A stretch of DNA of 64,000 nt from UBA5069 sp964560495 (GCA_964560495.1 CAZLMM010000007.1:66077-130076), one strand, 5' to 3'. Counted from the stretch's first letter, positions 53,515-62,332 are shown. Made by a program: numbers and translations. The notes: a model not told the origin generated them from the letters alone.

Positions 53515-56151
53515 ATGAAAACAATATCGCGCGTGTCTTTGCTGTGTCTTGTGGCCATTGGCCTCAGTTTGCTCATGTTTGGCGTCCTCATGCAAGAAAA
53601 CGCGGTTGCTGCCGCGGGCGCTACTGGATCGGCGCCAGAACGACGGCTCTTTGACGAATCGGGCGGAAGTCTGCCAGTCACGATTACCCTGACCATCAGC
53701 AAAGTCGTGGTGGGCGGGACGCCGGTTGGCGACTGGGAGTTCAACGGTACGCCAGACCTGGGCGACTTCACGATCCCGGCAGGCGGCGGCGTGGGCGTCT
53801 TGACCGCCAATGCGCTGACAAATTACACCATCACTGAGATCGTCAAGCCAGGATACTTTCTCTCAGTTGACTGCGACGCCGCAGAGTGGAATGAAGTCGA
53901 AAATGGCGTGTTCATTCCTGGCGCTTTGCACGACGTGGGCTGCACGTTCACCAACACACAATATGCCAATGTGACGGTTGTGAAAAAAGCTATTCCTCAG
54001 AGCCAGCAAACCTTCGACTTCTACACATCGAATAAGGACGTGTTCACCCTCATTGACGACGGGACGGGGTTGACCAACACCGCAGTGTTGACTCGGGTGC
54101 GCCCCGGCGAATTCTCCGTCGTAGAGCACTTCCAGCCTGGCTGGCACACCATCAGCAGATGCGATTATGAAGACGGCGGGGCAAGCCCAATTGGCGACAA
54201 CAATGTTGACCTGACGCTAACGCCCGGCGCGTCAGCCCTCTGCGTCTTCACCAACACCATGAACACCATCACAGTGATCAAACAGGCGTCGCCTGAGTCT
54301 GCCCAGCTCTTCGATTTTCACTGGATAGGATTACCACAGCCAACTGCCTCATCAGGCAGTACGGTTGTCCCGACTCCCGAAGGCGTCTTTCAGTTGAGGG
54401 ATGATGGCAGCGGCGTCGGCCAAAGCTACGTCATCACCCAGGCGTTTGCCGGATATTCCTACGTCGTCTCAGAAGACCTACCACCCGGCTGGAAGTTGGA
54501 TAGTCTGGCTTGTGTTGACAACACGGGAGCTTCTGTGGGCGAGGCATTCCCCGAAAATGGTTATATCGAGTTCGACATTGCTTCCGGTCAGCAATACACC
54601 TGCACCTTTGGCAATATCGGCCCATCCATCGCCCTGACGAAGACGGTGGGCGTCAACCCCAATGAGTGTGCGTCGAGCAACACCATTGGCGTCCTGGCCG
54701 GAACCACAGTCTACTACTGCTACACGGTGCAGAACACTGGGCCGATTACCTTCACCACACACAGTCTGGAAGACAGTGTTCTGGGGAACATTCTATCCAA
54801 CTTTGCATATGTTCTTGCGCCGGGAGCGTCCGCCGTCGTCACGCAGGCGTACACGGCTGATGTCAGCGTCACCAATGTCGCCACGTGGACGGCGTCGTTC
54901 CAGGTGGAACCGGCCGGGGTTGCGCCGCCTCAGGTGGCGGCCGCTACAACAGCGTCGGCGACCGTCACAGTGACCCCGCGCACGCCCAATATCGAATTGC
55001 GCAAGACGGTGGGTCTCACACCTGCCGGCTGTGCAACAGACAAACAAGTGTCAGTCTTTAGCGGAACGAAGGTCTACTATTGCTTCACGGTGGAAAATAC
55101 AGGATTGGTCACGCTGACCAAACACAGTCTGCAAGACAGCGTCTTGGGACAGGTGCTCTCCAACTTTGACTATGTCCTGGCCCCGGGCGCGTCAGTCTTC
55201 ATCACCAGCGTCCATACAGCGACGGTGGGCGTCACGAACATCGCTACATGGACGGCCTCTATCGGTCCCGGCGAAAGCGCTTTGTCGGTCGTCGCCAGCG
55301 ATTCGGCGACGGTGACCGTAACGCCAAAGCAACCGAGCCTGGCGCTGCGCAAGACGGTGGGCGTCGATGCGGCTGTGTGCTCCACCTACAGCGACATCAT
55401 TGTGCTCAGCGGGACAACCGTCTATTACTGCTATACAGTGACGAATACAGGCAACATTACATTGCCGCTGCACACCCTCATTGATGACAAGCTGGGCAAC
55501 CTGCTGGTCGGCTTCCCCTATAACCTGGGGCCGGGGCAAAGCGTCTCCTCGGTGGCTGCTGGCGCGGTGATCAGCGCAGTGATCACAGCTAACACGACCA
55601 ACGTGGGTGTGTGGACTGCCGGCGTGCCGGGCGGCGGCTCTGTCTCGGCCACATCCAGCGCAACAGTACGGGTGGGCAAAGCCAGCATTTCTGTCATCAA
55701 GACGGTCAGCAAGAACGCTGTCGGCTGCGGGGTCGTCACCACGCTCAACGTGCTGGCGGGCGAGCAGGTCTATTTCTGCGTCACCGTGCAAAACACCGGT
55801 GATTTCACCTTTACGTATCACATGATCGACGACCCACTGCTCAACTTCAAGACTGCCATCCCCTATGTCCTGAAGCCGGGCGAGGTAGTGGTGATCACCC
55901 GCGACATTGCGCCGCAACTTGGCCCGATCACCATCAATGCACCCATCACCAACGCAGTCACGTTCACTTCTAGCACACACATGCCCAATCTTGCCGAACT
56001 GGAAGCGGCTGCAGCGCAACCAGTCATCGCAGTCGCATCGTCCACCGGCGTCGCGTTCGTCAAGGTGCAGGAGCCGACGGCGCTGGAAGAGACGCCCGAA
56101 CCCAGCGCAGACCTGCCGCGGCGACTTTATCTGCCGGTGATCAATCGGTAG
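53515..56151 (+). CDS. Large secreted repeat protein (DUF11/DUF7507-like and prealbumin-like repeats)
   Basis: 878 aa from the ATG at 53515, preceded by GAGGAGG. Signal peptide about 1-33. Three N-terminal repeats of about 100 residues (55-150, 151-250, 251-368) resemble collagen-binding B/SpaA-like modules (VTVVKKAIPQSQQTFDFY, ITVIKQASPESAQLFDFH). Four C-terminal repeats (about 371, 491, 607 and 723 onward) each begin with LrKTVGv, carry one Cys early and one in VYYCYTVxNTG, probably forming a disulfide, and end in a TxTVTP-like strand. The C-terminus LPRRLYLPVINR lacks LPxTG; I infer a lineage-specific export or anchoring tail. Likely a cell-surface adhesive fibre. Confidence 0.85.
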   Translation: MKTISRVSLLCLVAIGLSLLMFGVLMQENAVAAAGATGSAPERRLFDESGGSLPVTITLTISKVVVGGTPVGDWEFNGTPDLGDFTIPAGGGVGVLTANALTNYTITEIVKPGYFLSVDCDAAEWNEVENGVFIPGALHDVGCTFTNTQYANVTVVKKAIPQSQQTFDFYTSNKDVFTLIDDGTGLTNTAVLTRVRPGEFSVVEHFQPGWHTISRCDYEDGGASPIGDNNVDLTLTPGASALCVFTNTMNTITVIKQASPESAQLFDFHWIGLPQPTASSGSTVVPTPEGVFQLRDDGSGVGQSYVITQAFAGYSYVVSEDLPPGWKLDSLACVDNTGASVGEAFPENGYIEFDIASGQQYTCTFGNIGPSIALTKTVGVNPNECASSNTIGVLAGTTVYYCYTVQNTGPITFTTHSLEDSVLGNILSNFAYVLAPGASAVVTQAYTADVSVTNVATWTASFQVEPAGVAPPQVAAATTASATVTVTPRTPNIELRKTVGLTPAGCATDKQVSVFSGTKVYYCFTVENTGLVTLTKHSLQDSVLGQVLSNFDYVLAPGASVFITSVHTATVGVTNIATWTASIGPGESALSVVASDSATVTVTPKQPSLALRKTVGVDAAVCSTYSDIIVLSGTTVYYCYTVTNTGNITLPLHTLIDDKLGNLLVGFPYNLGPGQSVSSVAAGAVISAVITANTTNVGVWTAGVPGGGSVSATSSATVRVGKASISVIKTVSKNAVGCGVVTTLNVLAGEQVYFCVTVQNTGDFTFTYHMIDDPLLNFKTAIPYVLKPGEVVVITRDIAPQLGPITINAPITNAVTFTSSTHMPNLAELEAAAAQPVIAVASSTGVAFVKVQEPTALEETPEPSADLPRRLYLPVINR

Positions 56152-56241
56152 GAGGACGGATTGCTTGATGGAAAGTCGGTGCGAGACAGTGCGATGAGTA
56201 CACCTCCGGTTGGAGGTTCGAAGGTTTTGGAACGCGAATAA

Positions 56242-56277
56242 CACAAAAGGGGCGAAAGGGTTTTCGCCCCTTTTGTG
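56242..56277 (+). terminator. Strong hairpin terminator after the surface-protein gene
   Basis: CACAAAAGGGGCGAAA (56242-56257) pairs perfectly with TTTCGCCCCTTTTGTG (56262-56277) across a 4-nt loop, about 90 bp after the stop at 56151. The stem contains a T-run on its 3' arm. Confidence 0.8.
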
Positions 56278-56320
56278 CGCCTCGTGTTCCAAACGTGTGC
56301 TCCAAGTGTGAATTTTGGTA

Positions 56321-56348
56321 TTGACAAATTTGTAAGGAGGTGTATAGT
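56321..56348 (+). promoter_or_regulatory. Sigma-70 promoter of the antitoxin gene
   Basis: TTGACA (56321-56326, consensus), 16-bp spacer, TATAGT (56343-56348). Just downstream, GTAC (56351-56354) and GTAC (56363-56366) flank AGTTGAAT, a small symmetric element that could be an antitoxin operator. Confidence 0.75.
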
Positions 56349-56437
56349 TAGTACAGTTGAATGTACGTTCCAGAGTACGCTTGGCATCGAGAATACTGTT
56401 GCGGCGACGCGCTCATTGCTGTTGAGAGGTGAATACC

Positions 56438-56701
56438 ATGACAATCCAAATCGTTCCGATCACCGAGTTCCGCAAGGAATCCAAAAACATCCTCCATGGG
56501 CTAAACGATACGCCAGTTATTCTCACTCAACGCAGCCGCCCGGTGGCGGTCTTGATCGAGTATGATAAGTATCAAGAACAGGAAGAAAGGATCCGATATT
56601 TGGAGTTGATGGTGGATGATCTCGTGCTTGCACATGCTATCGAGACAGCGGAGGATTTCGTTTCCGTGGAAGATCTGTTTGCCGATAATCGTTCATCTTG
56701 A
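56438..56701 (+). CDS. Phd/YefM-family antitoxin
   Basis: 87 aa from the ATG at 56438 with GAGAGG upstream; an in-frame GTG 9 nt earlier is possible. Typical Phd/YefM N-terminus: ITEFRKESKNILHGLNDTPVILTQRS with RPVAVLIEYDKYQ. The C-terminal half is helical and acidic, as in antitoxins that wrap a toxin. It binds DNA through its N-terminus and probably controls its own promoter. Confidence 0.87.
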   Translation: MTIQIVPITEFRKESKNILHGLNDTPVILTQRSRPVAVLIEYDKYQEQEERIRYLELMVDDLVLAHAIETAEDFVSVEDLFADNRSS

Positions 56702-56967
56702 CGTTGACGCGGGCATCTTGTAGGGCGACTTGCGGTAACAGTTGTCTGGCGAACAGCCTCGTATAGCCAATCATCTTTCTTTGAAAGTGACAAGTAACGA
56801 CGAACAGAAAATGTCGTAATGAGTCATGGCTATCGCTATCAAGGTTGGAATTCCCATTTCAGCTGTGCATCAATGATTCGCATGGGTACAGTAACCCTGA
56901 GTCGGGCTCCCATTAATGGATGCACAACATATAGCGTACGAACTTATGTCACATGGGAGAAAGCTGA

Positions 56968-57225
56968 ATGGGCCAATACGCAGTTCGCGCTGACCGTCGG
57001 ATCGCAAAGTCAACAGGCAAGTTCCCGCCAAAACTTATTGCTCAGATCAGGTCTGCACTTGATCGGTTGTGTGATACGCCCCGACCCCATGATAGCCAGA
57101 AGCTGTCGCGAGGTTATCGTGTCACCGTAGGTGAGTATCGCATCCTGTACACCGTTGACGATGAGGCGAAAGTTGTAACAGTGTACAAGATTGTCAAGAG
57201 AAACGACTTCTCATATGGGGATTGA
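56968..57225 (+). CDS. RelE/ParE-family toxin
   Basis: 85 aa. Family pattern: YAVRADRRIAKSTGKFPPKL, QIRSALDRLCDTPRPHDSQKL, GYRVTVGEYRILYTVDDEAK, VVTVYKIVKRNDFSY. It is probably a ribosome-dependent mRNase. The gap of 266 bp to the antitoxin gene is unusual for a pair that is normally contiguous. Confidence 0.85.
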   Translation: MGQYAVRADRRIAKSTGKFPPKLIAQIRSALDRLCDTPRPHDSQKLSRGYRVTVGEYRILYTVDDEAKVVTVYKIVKRNDFSYGD

Positions 57226-57281
57226 CCCATAGAGAGCGGCAAATGATCCTAGTGTTCCTGTTCCACCCAGGAGCACGCAAC

Positions 57282-57316
57282 AGGAGTCGCCCCGATTGAG
57301 GCGACTCCTTTTTTTT
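57282..57316 (+). terminator. Rho-independent terminator after the RelE toxin gene
   Basis: AGGAGTCGCC (57282-57291) and GGCGACTCCT (57300-57309) form a 10-bp stem with an 8-nt loop followed by eight T (57309-57316). It cleanly separates the toxin module from the next island. Confidence 0.93.
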
Positions 57317-57334
57317 CTACATGATACGTGTTGA

Positions 57335-57406
57335 TATACTCCGCACGGCATCAAGTTGAGCTTTTCTATGGTTGAAAAAGCTCAACTTGTGCCCTTGTGC
57401 GGTATA
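57335..57406. repeat. 72-nt imperfect inverted repeat at the left edge of the FtsK island
   Basis: The core arms CAAGTTGAGCTTTT (57352-57365) and AAAAGCTCAACTTG (57376-57389) are perfect, with a 10-nt loop. Outside them GGCA/TGCC (57347-57350 with 57390-57393), CCGCAC/GTGCGG (57341-57346 with 57397-57402) and TATA/TATA pair with small bulges. A MITE, an attachment or origin site, or a structured RNA are the options. Confidence 0.75.
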
Positions 57407-57636
57407 AACGATGGCTCTATGATTTGACATGCTGCGTCGGCCAATGGCAAACTATGGGTCAAATAGAATTTTTGTTCTATTTTCCAAACACAGCCAGGCT
57501 CGTGAGCGTGCCTATTGGACTGCTGCGAGCCGAGAGAGTGCAGCCTGGTTTGTGTCACAAATGCCCGATTTTCGCTGCCTGCGGATCATCGTGCAGACGT
57601 GGCCAACCGGGCTGTTTCATTTCGGGAGGTGGACTC

Positions 57637-58767
57637 ATGGCCGCTCGACGACGTATTCTGGAAGCTCAAGCAGATCGCATCGAACTTGTCCTGGCGCGTC
57701 ACAAAGTGAACGGCCGGGTGCGAGGTGGAGCCGTCACCCCACGCACCGTGCGATTCGAGATCGTCACCGACTTGGGCGTGCGCGTGGACAAGGTGCGCCA
57801 GCTTGCGGACGAGATCGCCATGTCCCTTGACAAGCGAGAGGCGCGAGTCTATCGGGATGGGAGTTCAATCCAGGTGGAAGTGCCGCGTGACCACGCAGAG
57901 CCAGTGCGCCTGGTGCCTCTGTGCCTGCGCCTGCATGACCCACCACCGGCGACCGCGCTCCTGGGCGTAGATCCCGACGGTGCGCCGCTCCTGCTGCGCC
58001 TGCCCGCGCCCGATGTGGCGCACGTCTTGATTGCCGGAACTACCGGGAGCGGAAAATCTGCGCTGGCGCGTACGCTGCTCACCTCGCTTGCCATCTATAA
58101 CCGCCAGAGTCAAGTTCAGCTCGTGCTCATCGACCCCAAGCAGCGCAGCTTCACCCCACTTCTCCAATTGCCCCATGTGTTGGGTGAGCTTGCATCCACG
58201 CCCGCCGAGGCGTTGGACTGTCTGCGCTGGCTGGCGGATGAGATGGAACGGCGAGATCGCCAGAAGGTCAGCAGCCCGCTGCTGGTTGTGGCCGTGGATG
58301 AGCTGGCTGACCTGTTGCAGACTGGCGGCGCGCCTGTGGAAGCGCTGCTCACCCGTCTGAGTCAACGGGGACGAGAAGCAGGCATTCACCTGGTCTGCTG
58401 CACCCAGAAACCGACTGCGGCGCTCATTGGCGGCGCGATGAAGGCCAACTTTCCTGTGCGACTGGTGGGCGCAGTCACGAGTCGGGACGAAGCGCGCTAC
58501 GCCGCCGGCGTCACCGACAGCGGCGCAGAAAAGCTTGAAGGAAAGGGCGACTTTCTCCTCGTGGCAAAAGGAGAATTGATCAGGTTTCAGGCGGCTTGGG
58601 TCGGCCCCCAGGACCTGGCGACCATTGCAACGGCGCTCAACAGCGGGCGTTCGCTGATGGACGCGCCAGCCAGCGAACTGGGCAAGGAGAAGCATGACCG
58701 AGTTAGACATGACCAGCATTCGACCGGAATCGGCGCAGCCCTTCGTCGCCTGTTCCGACGAGGCTGA
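57637..58767 (+). CDS. Minimal FtsK/SpoIIIE-type DNA translocase ATPase
   Basis: 376 aa from the ATG at 57637 (GGGAGGTGG upstream). Residues about 1-90 form a small alpha/beta region; then the motor domain with Walker A GTTGSGKS (134-141), Walker B VVAVDELADLL (Asp221-Glu222) and HLVCCTQKP. There are no N-terminal TM helices and no gamma winged-helix domain, so it is not the divisome FtsK. The size and companions suggest a conjugative/mobile-element or plasmid DNA translocase, as in TraB/Tra-like systems; this is inference. 230 bp upstream hold AATAGAA/TTCTATT (57462-57468, 57475-57481), a possible operator. Confidence 0.85.
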   Translation: MAARRRILEAQADRIELVLARHKVNGRVRGGAVTPRTVRFEIVTDLGVRVDKVRQLADEIAMSLDKREARVYRDGSSIQVEVPRDHAEPVRLVPLCLRLHDPPPATALLGVDPDGAPLLLRLPAPDVAHVLIAGTTGSGKSALARTLLTSLAIYNRQSQVQLVLIDPKQRSFTPLLQLPHVLGELASTPAEALDCLRWLADEMERRDRQKVSSPLLVVAVDELADLLQTGGAPVEALLTRLSQRGREAGIHLVCCTQKPTAALIGGAMKANFPVRLVGAVTSRDEARYAAGVTDSGAEKLEGKGDFLLVAKGELIRFQAAWVGPQDLATIATALNSGRSLMDAPASELGKEKHDRVRHDQHSTGIGAALRRLFRRG

Positions 58768-58876
58768 TTGCCCCCAATGCAGCCGCCGCGCCAGGAATGT
58801 GATGAACCATGGCGTTCGGCGGTATGGAAACCGCCGGCTACGAAATGGATGCGCTTTTGGTGAAGCGAATCAGTGA
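58694..58876 (+). CDS. Small CxxC protein overlapping the FtsK gene end
   Basis: 60 aa in a second frame over the last 74 bp of the FtsK gene. AAGGAG (58684-58689) sits 4 nt before the ATG. It contains CPQC and a basic C-terminus. It resembles nothing I know. Overlapping small genes are common in mobile islands, but a chance ORF is possible. Confidence 0.4.
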   Translation: MTELDMTSIRPESAQPFVACSDEADCPQCSRRARNVMNHGVRRYGNRRLRNGCAFGEANQ

Positions 58877-58894
58877 AATCATGGGGAGGAATCG

Positions 58895-59305
58895 ATGAAG
58901 CAGTTTTCGGTCGTCGCAGTTCTGGTCTTTTTTGGGGCGGGCGCCTGGTACGTCGGCAGCCGCTTGAGCAGCGATGCAATTGGTATGGCGCTGGGCGTTA
59001 TGTTTGGCGTTGTCGCAACCTTGCCCGTGGCCCTGATCGTGCTTGCGGTGCGACGGCGCAGTCATGAAGACGAGGAGTCGGCCAGAGCACCTGGGCCATC
59101 TGGTGGCTATTCACTCTCTAGGGCGCCGCAACCGCCCGTGATCATCGTGACTGGGCCAGGTTTTCAGCAACAGGGCAGCGCGCCGGTTGGCTATCTCCCC
59201 CATGGCGAACCGACCCGGCTGGCGCTGCCCGATTTGCAGGCGCAAAAGCCAGGCCGCGCTTTCCGCATGGTGGGCGAAAAAGACGAATGGATCGAAGAGT
59301 TCTAA
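58895..59305 (+). CDS. Small membrane protein, FtsK-island companion
   Basis: 136 aa with two TM segments (about 4-22 and 28-52) and a Pro/Gly-rich cytoplasmic tail ending in DEWIEEF. GGGGAGG precedes the ATG at close to ideal spacing. No known family. It is 127 bp after the FtsK-like gene and could anchor that soluble ATPase to the membrane. It overlaps the convergent cyanophycinase-like gene by 4 nt. Confidence 0.7.
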   Translation: MKQFSVVAVLVFFGAGAWYVGSRLSSDAIGMALGVMFGVVATLPVALIVLAVRRRSHEDEESARAPGPSGGYSLSRAPQPPVIIVTGPGFQQQGSAPVGYLPHGEPTRLALPDLQAQKPGRAFRMVGEKDEWIEEF

Positions 59306-60183
59306 AATGCCGCCTTCACAGCTTCCACTTGCAGGGCTGCGTCAGGTGACGGAGCGCGCACTGAGCGGTTATCAAAGTTGAAGGTGTAGCCGCGACTGAG
59401 CACATGCACCTCTGCGCCCACCACGGTCAGCGGCGTCTCTGCGCCCGCCTCGTGGAGATTGGTTTCGCTCATCTGGGAGCCATCCACCACATGGACGATC
59501 CCCTCGCCAAAGACCTCCAGGGTGGAATCTGGATAGATCACGGCGCCGGTGTCTGCATCCAATGCAACGCCCACAAGAAACGGGTTATAGGCAACGGCGA
59601 TCAGGAGTCTTTGGGTCTGTTCCTGAGCCGTGGCAGCCGCTTTTGACGAGGAATCGAGCGCCATGCGATTCACGATGCCCAGCCCCGGCGCAAACTGGAT
59701 GGCGCGACTCGGATGCACGAGACGCTCCGTAGATGGGAACGCAATCATGTGCTGACAGAGAACTGACGCACACCCGCCGACGGCGCATACTGCTTTGCTT
59801 TGCGCATTGGCGCGGCGAATGGACTGCGCCAATGGCGTGCCGCCGAGTTGTGCAGCAAGGCGCAAAGGGTCGTCGCCCAAAATGAGAATCGCCGTGGCCG
59901 CCTGCACAGCGTCAACTGCAGCAGGTTGCAGGGCGTCGGCGCGACTCCTCAGCGTCAATAGCTGCACCGTGTCGCTTTCCCAGGCAGCCAACTGGGCCGC
60001 GTAATGGCTGCCCTTTTCTTTGCTGGCCGAACGAGCCGCGTCAATGATGACGATACGTGCACCGTAGCTCCCCGCCTCGTCCCAAAAACGCTGCAAGAGT
60101 TTCTCTTCGGCGTGCAGCGAGTGTAGCTCGCCCAAGAACAGGATTGGGCCGCGGGTGAATCCTGCTGGCACTGGTGATGGCAC
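59302..60183 (-). CDS. Cyanophycinase/peptidase S51-fold protein with degenerate active site
   Basis: 293 aa, GTG start with AAGGAG at 8 nt. The class-I glutamine-amidotransferase-like fold is evident from LRLAAQLGGTPLAQSIRRA, PGLGIVNRMALD and LVGVALDADTGAVI. The nucleophile loop, normally GTSAGA, is shortened to VGGCASVLC (135-143), so the catalytic Ser is lost. The GGDQ segment is GDDP (103-106), and the DQHF-R-R catalytic stretch reads DSSSKAAATAQEQTQRL. It is probably inactive on cyanophycin and may act as a binding or scaffold protein. Last gene of the minus-strand cluster. Confidence 0.8.
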   Translation of the reverse strand: MPSPVPAGFTRGPILFLGELHSLHAEEKLLQRFWDEAGSYGARIVIIDAARSASKEKGSHYAAQLAAWESDTVQLLTLRSRADALQPAAVDAVQAATAILILGDDPLRLAAQLGGTPLAQSIRRANAQSKAVCAVGGCASVLCQHMIAFPSTERLVHPSRAIQFAPGLGIVNRMALDSSSKAAATAQEQTQRLLIAVAYNPFLVGVALDADTGAVIYPDSTLEVFGEGIVHVVDGSQMSETNLHEAGAETPLTVVGAEVHVLSRGYTFNFDNRSVRAPSPDAALQVEAVKAAF

Positions 60184-60209
60184 GGGCGCTTCTCCTTGAT
60201 TACGACAGA

Positions 60210-60917
60210 TTACGGGGCGTCCACAATGGAGACGCTCCCCACGATCTCTGCGACTGTCTCTGCGATCTGGGGGGCAAACTCTTCCATCTTCTCTGCTGGA
60301 CCGGAAAAAGTCAAGACCACCAGTCGGCGCGCGTCGATGTCATGAATGATGATCTGCTTGCCGCTGATGGGATGGGGCGCTGCGCCCATGAGATAGTCGA
60401 TCTCACCGACAGGTTCCCCACCAGCGCGCAGACCAGAGATCACGGCAGCGCTGCTCACAAGAATTTCCGGCGTGCGAGCCAGGCTGGCAACTGTCGCAGA
60501 GACAACTGTGGGCAGGCGCAGGTCGTCCACCGGGAGCGCCACGACCACCAAACCCAACTCGCTCTCGGCCAGATTTGCCCCGTCCTGCGGCCATGCCGCC
60601 AGCAGAACGTCGACTGGGCCATCAATCAGGAGATCGCCTGCCCGCTCGCGGAGGAACGCGGGCGCGTCCGCCGCCAATTGACCGGCTGCCGCGCCGGCAT
60701 CCAGCGTCATGGTGATCCAGTCGGCGGGAAGGTGCAGCGAGAAGGGCAACGTCACAGGCGCTGCATCTGGGCTGACCGTTGGCATTGTGACTGGGCTGGT
60801 CGCAACCGCGGCGACGGCAGTCGGCGTTGGCCGCTCTTCTGGGGGCGAGCTGCACGCTGCCATCCAGAACAGAGACGCAATCAGCAACATGCGCCGCATG
60901 AGAGACAGTCGATTCAT
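60210..60917 (-). CDS. Lipoprotein, unknown function
   Basis: 235 aa from the ATG at 60917, overlapping the transporter stop (ATGA). Signal peptide with lipobox WMAAC (Cys22), then a Thr/Pro/Val-rich linker and a folded part of about 180 residues with repeated hydrophobic strands (LGLVVVALPVDDL, ISGKQIIIHDIDARRLVVLTF). No family recognised. Same strand as the transporter and the cyanophycinase-like gene (26 bp gap). Confidence 0.8.
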   Translation of the reverse strand: MNRLSLMRRMLLIASLFWMAACSSPPEERPTPTAVAAVATSPVTMPTVSPDAAPVTLPFSLHLPADWITMTLDAGAAAGQLAADAPAFLRERAGDLLIDGPVDVLLAAWPQDGANLAESELGLVVVALPVDDLRLPTVVSATVASLARTPEILVSSAAVISGLRAGGEPVGEIDYLMGAAPHPISGKQIIIHDIDARRLVVLTFSGPAEKMEEFAPQIAETVAEIVGSVSIVDAP

Positions 60918-62332
60918 GGCGCCCCCCTTTGTGCATCGCCAGAAAACTGCTGACCAGAGCCGCTGACCGCGCTCCGCAGCAGAGCATCCTGCAGCTGGGC
61001 GTGAGCCGAACGCGAGACTGGATAATAGTAGGCGACGACCATACTGCAAGCCAGAATCAGGGCGGGGATCGGCCCGATGAAGAGGCGGATCGTGAAGACG
61101 GCGCTCTCTGGTTGCAGCGACGCCGTCGCGCCGTCGCTGGGAGCAACGAAGCCGGCCCCAGCCAGCATTGCGCTCATCATCGCCAACGCCAGCGCGCCAG
61201 ACACTCGCTGCATAAAGAGCAAGGATCCATAGAACACTCCCTCACGGCGCTCGCCCGTCTCCCACTCGTCGAACTCGACCACGTCTGGCAACATGGACCA
61301 CGGCAAGAGATAGGCTACAGCCACGCCCGCGCCTAACAGGATAGCCAACGGCGCAAGCCAGGTCAACTCCACCGGCGCTATCAGATATATCGCCATCTGA
61401 ACTGCGAGCCAGGCGCCGGCGCCCAACAGGTATGACCGGCGCTTGTCCAGCCAGTGACTGACCCTACTCCATACAAAGACAAAGACCAGCGCCGACCCAT
61501 TCAGGACGAGGAAGAGACTCGAACGTAGCTCACCCTCACCCGCGATGCTGGAAAGGGAATACCCCATCGCCGCTAAGGAGACTTGCAACGCGCACCACGA
61601 GGCGACTTGCAGGGTGATGACGAAGCGAAAAGGCCGAATCGCAAGCGCAGCGCGCAGCTGCTCGCCAAGGGACATGGGCGCAAAGCCGACAGGCCGGGCC
61701 GACTGCCTACTGCGTTCGCGAATGACGAAGAAAACAGCCAGCGTCGGCGCAATGGATGCGATCCCCCATACACCGCCCGCGACCCGGTAAGCCATCTGGG
61801 GATCATCAAATTGCTCCAGGATTACAGGATGGGCGATGGTCGCCAGCAGCAGGCCAATGATGGCGAACCCAGCGCGAAAGCTCGTCAAGCTGGTGCGTTC
61901 GTCGTAGTCGTCGGCTAATTGGGGCGTGAGCGCGGCGTAGGGCACGCCAATCATGGCGGCGGCCAGGCCAAGAAGCAGCGCCACAGCCAGGTAATAGAAG
62001 TAGAGGCCGGGCGCAGCAAAGGGAGGCGTCCACCAGAGTAGCACAAAAAACAGAGCAAAGGGCAGAATGCCAGCCAACAGCCACGGGCGGCGGCGTCCCC
62101 AGCGCGTGTGGGTGCGGTCGCTCAGCCAGCCCACCAACGGCGCGCTCACGGCATCCCACAGAGTTGCAATGACCACGATGGATGTTGCGGCGGGCTGGCT
62201 CAGTTGGGCTGCGTCGGTGAGAAAGTAGAGGAGAAAAGCTGCCTTGAGCACGACAGCGATGGCAGGACTCAATTCACCGGCGCCATAGATGATCTTTTTC
62301 CAGAGGGTAAGGGGGACAGAGGGGTTGAGCAT
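60914..62332 (-). CDS. MFS transporter, glycoside-pentoside-hexuronide (GPH/MelB-like) type
   Basis: 472 aa from the ATG at 62332 (MLNPSVPLTLWKK). About 12 TM helices. N-terminal YGAGELSPAI and the loop 2-3 motif GWLSDRTHTRWGRRRPWLLAG are typical of the GPH family of cation:sugar symporters. The substrate is unknown. It overlaps the lipoprotein gene start and follows nth by 14 bp, so co-transcription is likely. Confidence 0.88.
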   Translation of the reverse strand: MLNPSVPLTLWKKIIYGAGELSPAIAVVLKAAFLLYFLTDAAQLSQPAATSIVVIATLWDAVSAPLVGWLSDRTHTRWGRRRPWLLAGILPFALFFVLLWWTPPFAAPGLYFYYLAVALLLGLAAAMIGVPYAALTPQLADDYDERTSLTSFRAGFAIIGLLLATIAHPVILEQFDDPQMAYRVAGGVWGIASIAPTLAVFFVIRERSRQSARPVGFAPMSLGEQLRAALAIRPFRFVITLQVASWCALQVSLAAMGYSLSSIAGEGELRSSLFLVLNGSALVFVFVWSRVSHWLDKRRSYLLGAGAWLAVQMAIYLIAPVELTWLAPLAILLGAGVAVAYLLPWSMLPDVVEFDEWETGERREGVFYGSLLFMQRVSGALALAMMSAMLAGAGFVAPSDGATASLQPESAVFTIRLFIGPIPALILACSMVVAYYYPVSRSAHAQLQDALLRSAVSGSGQQFSGDAQRGAP

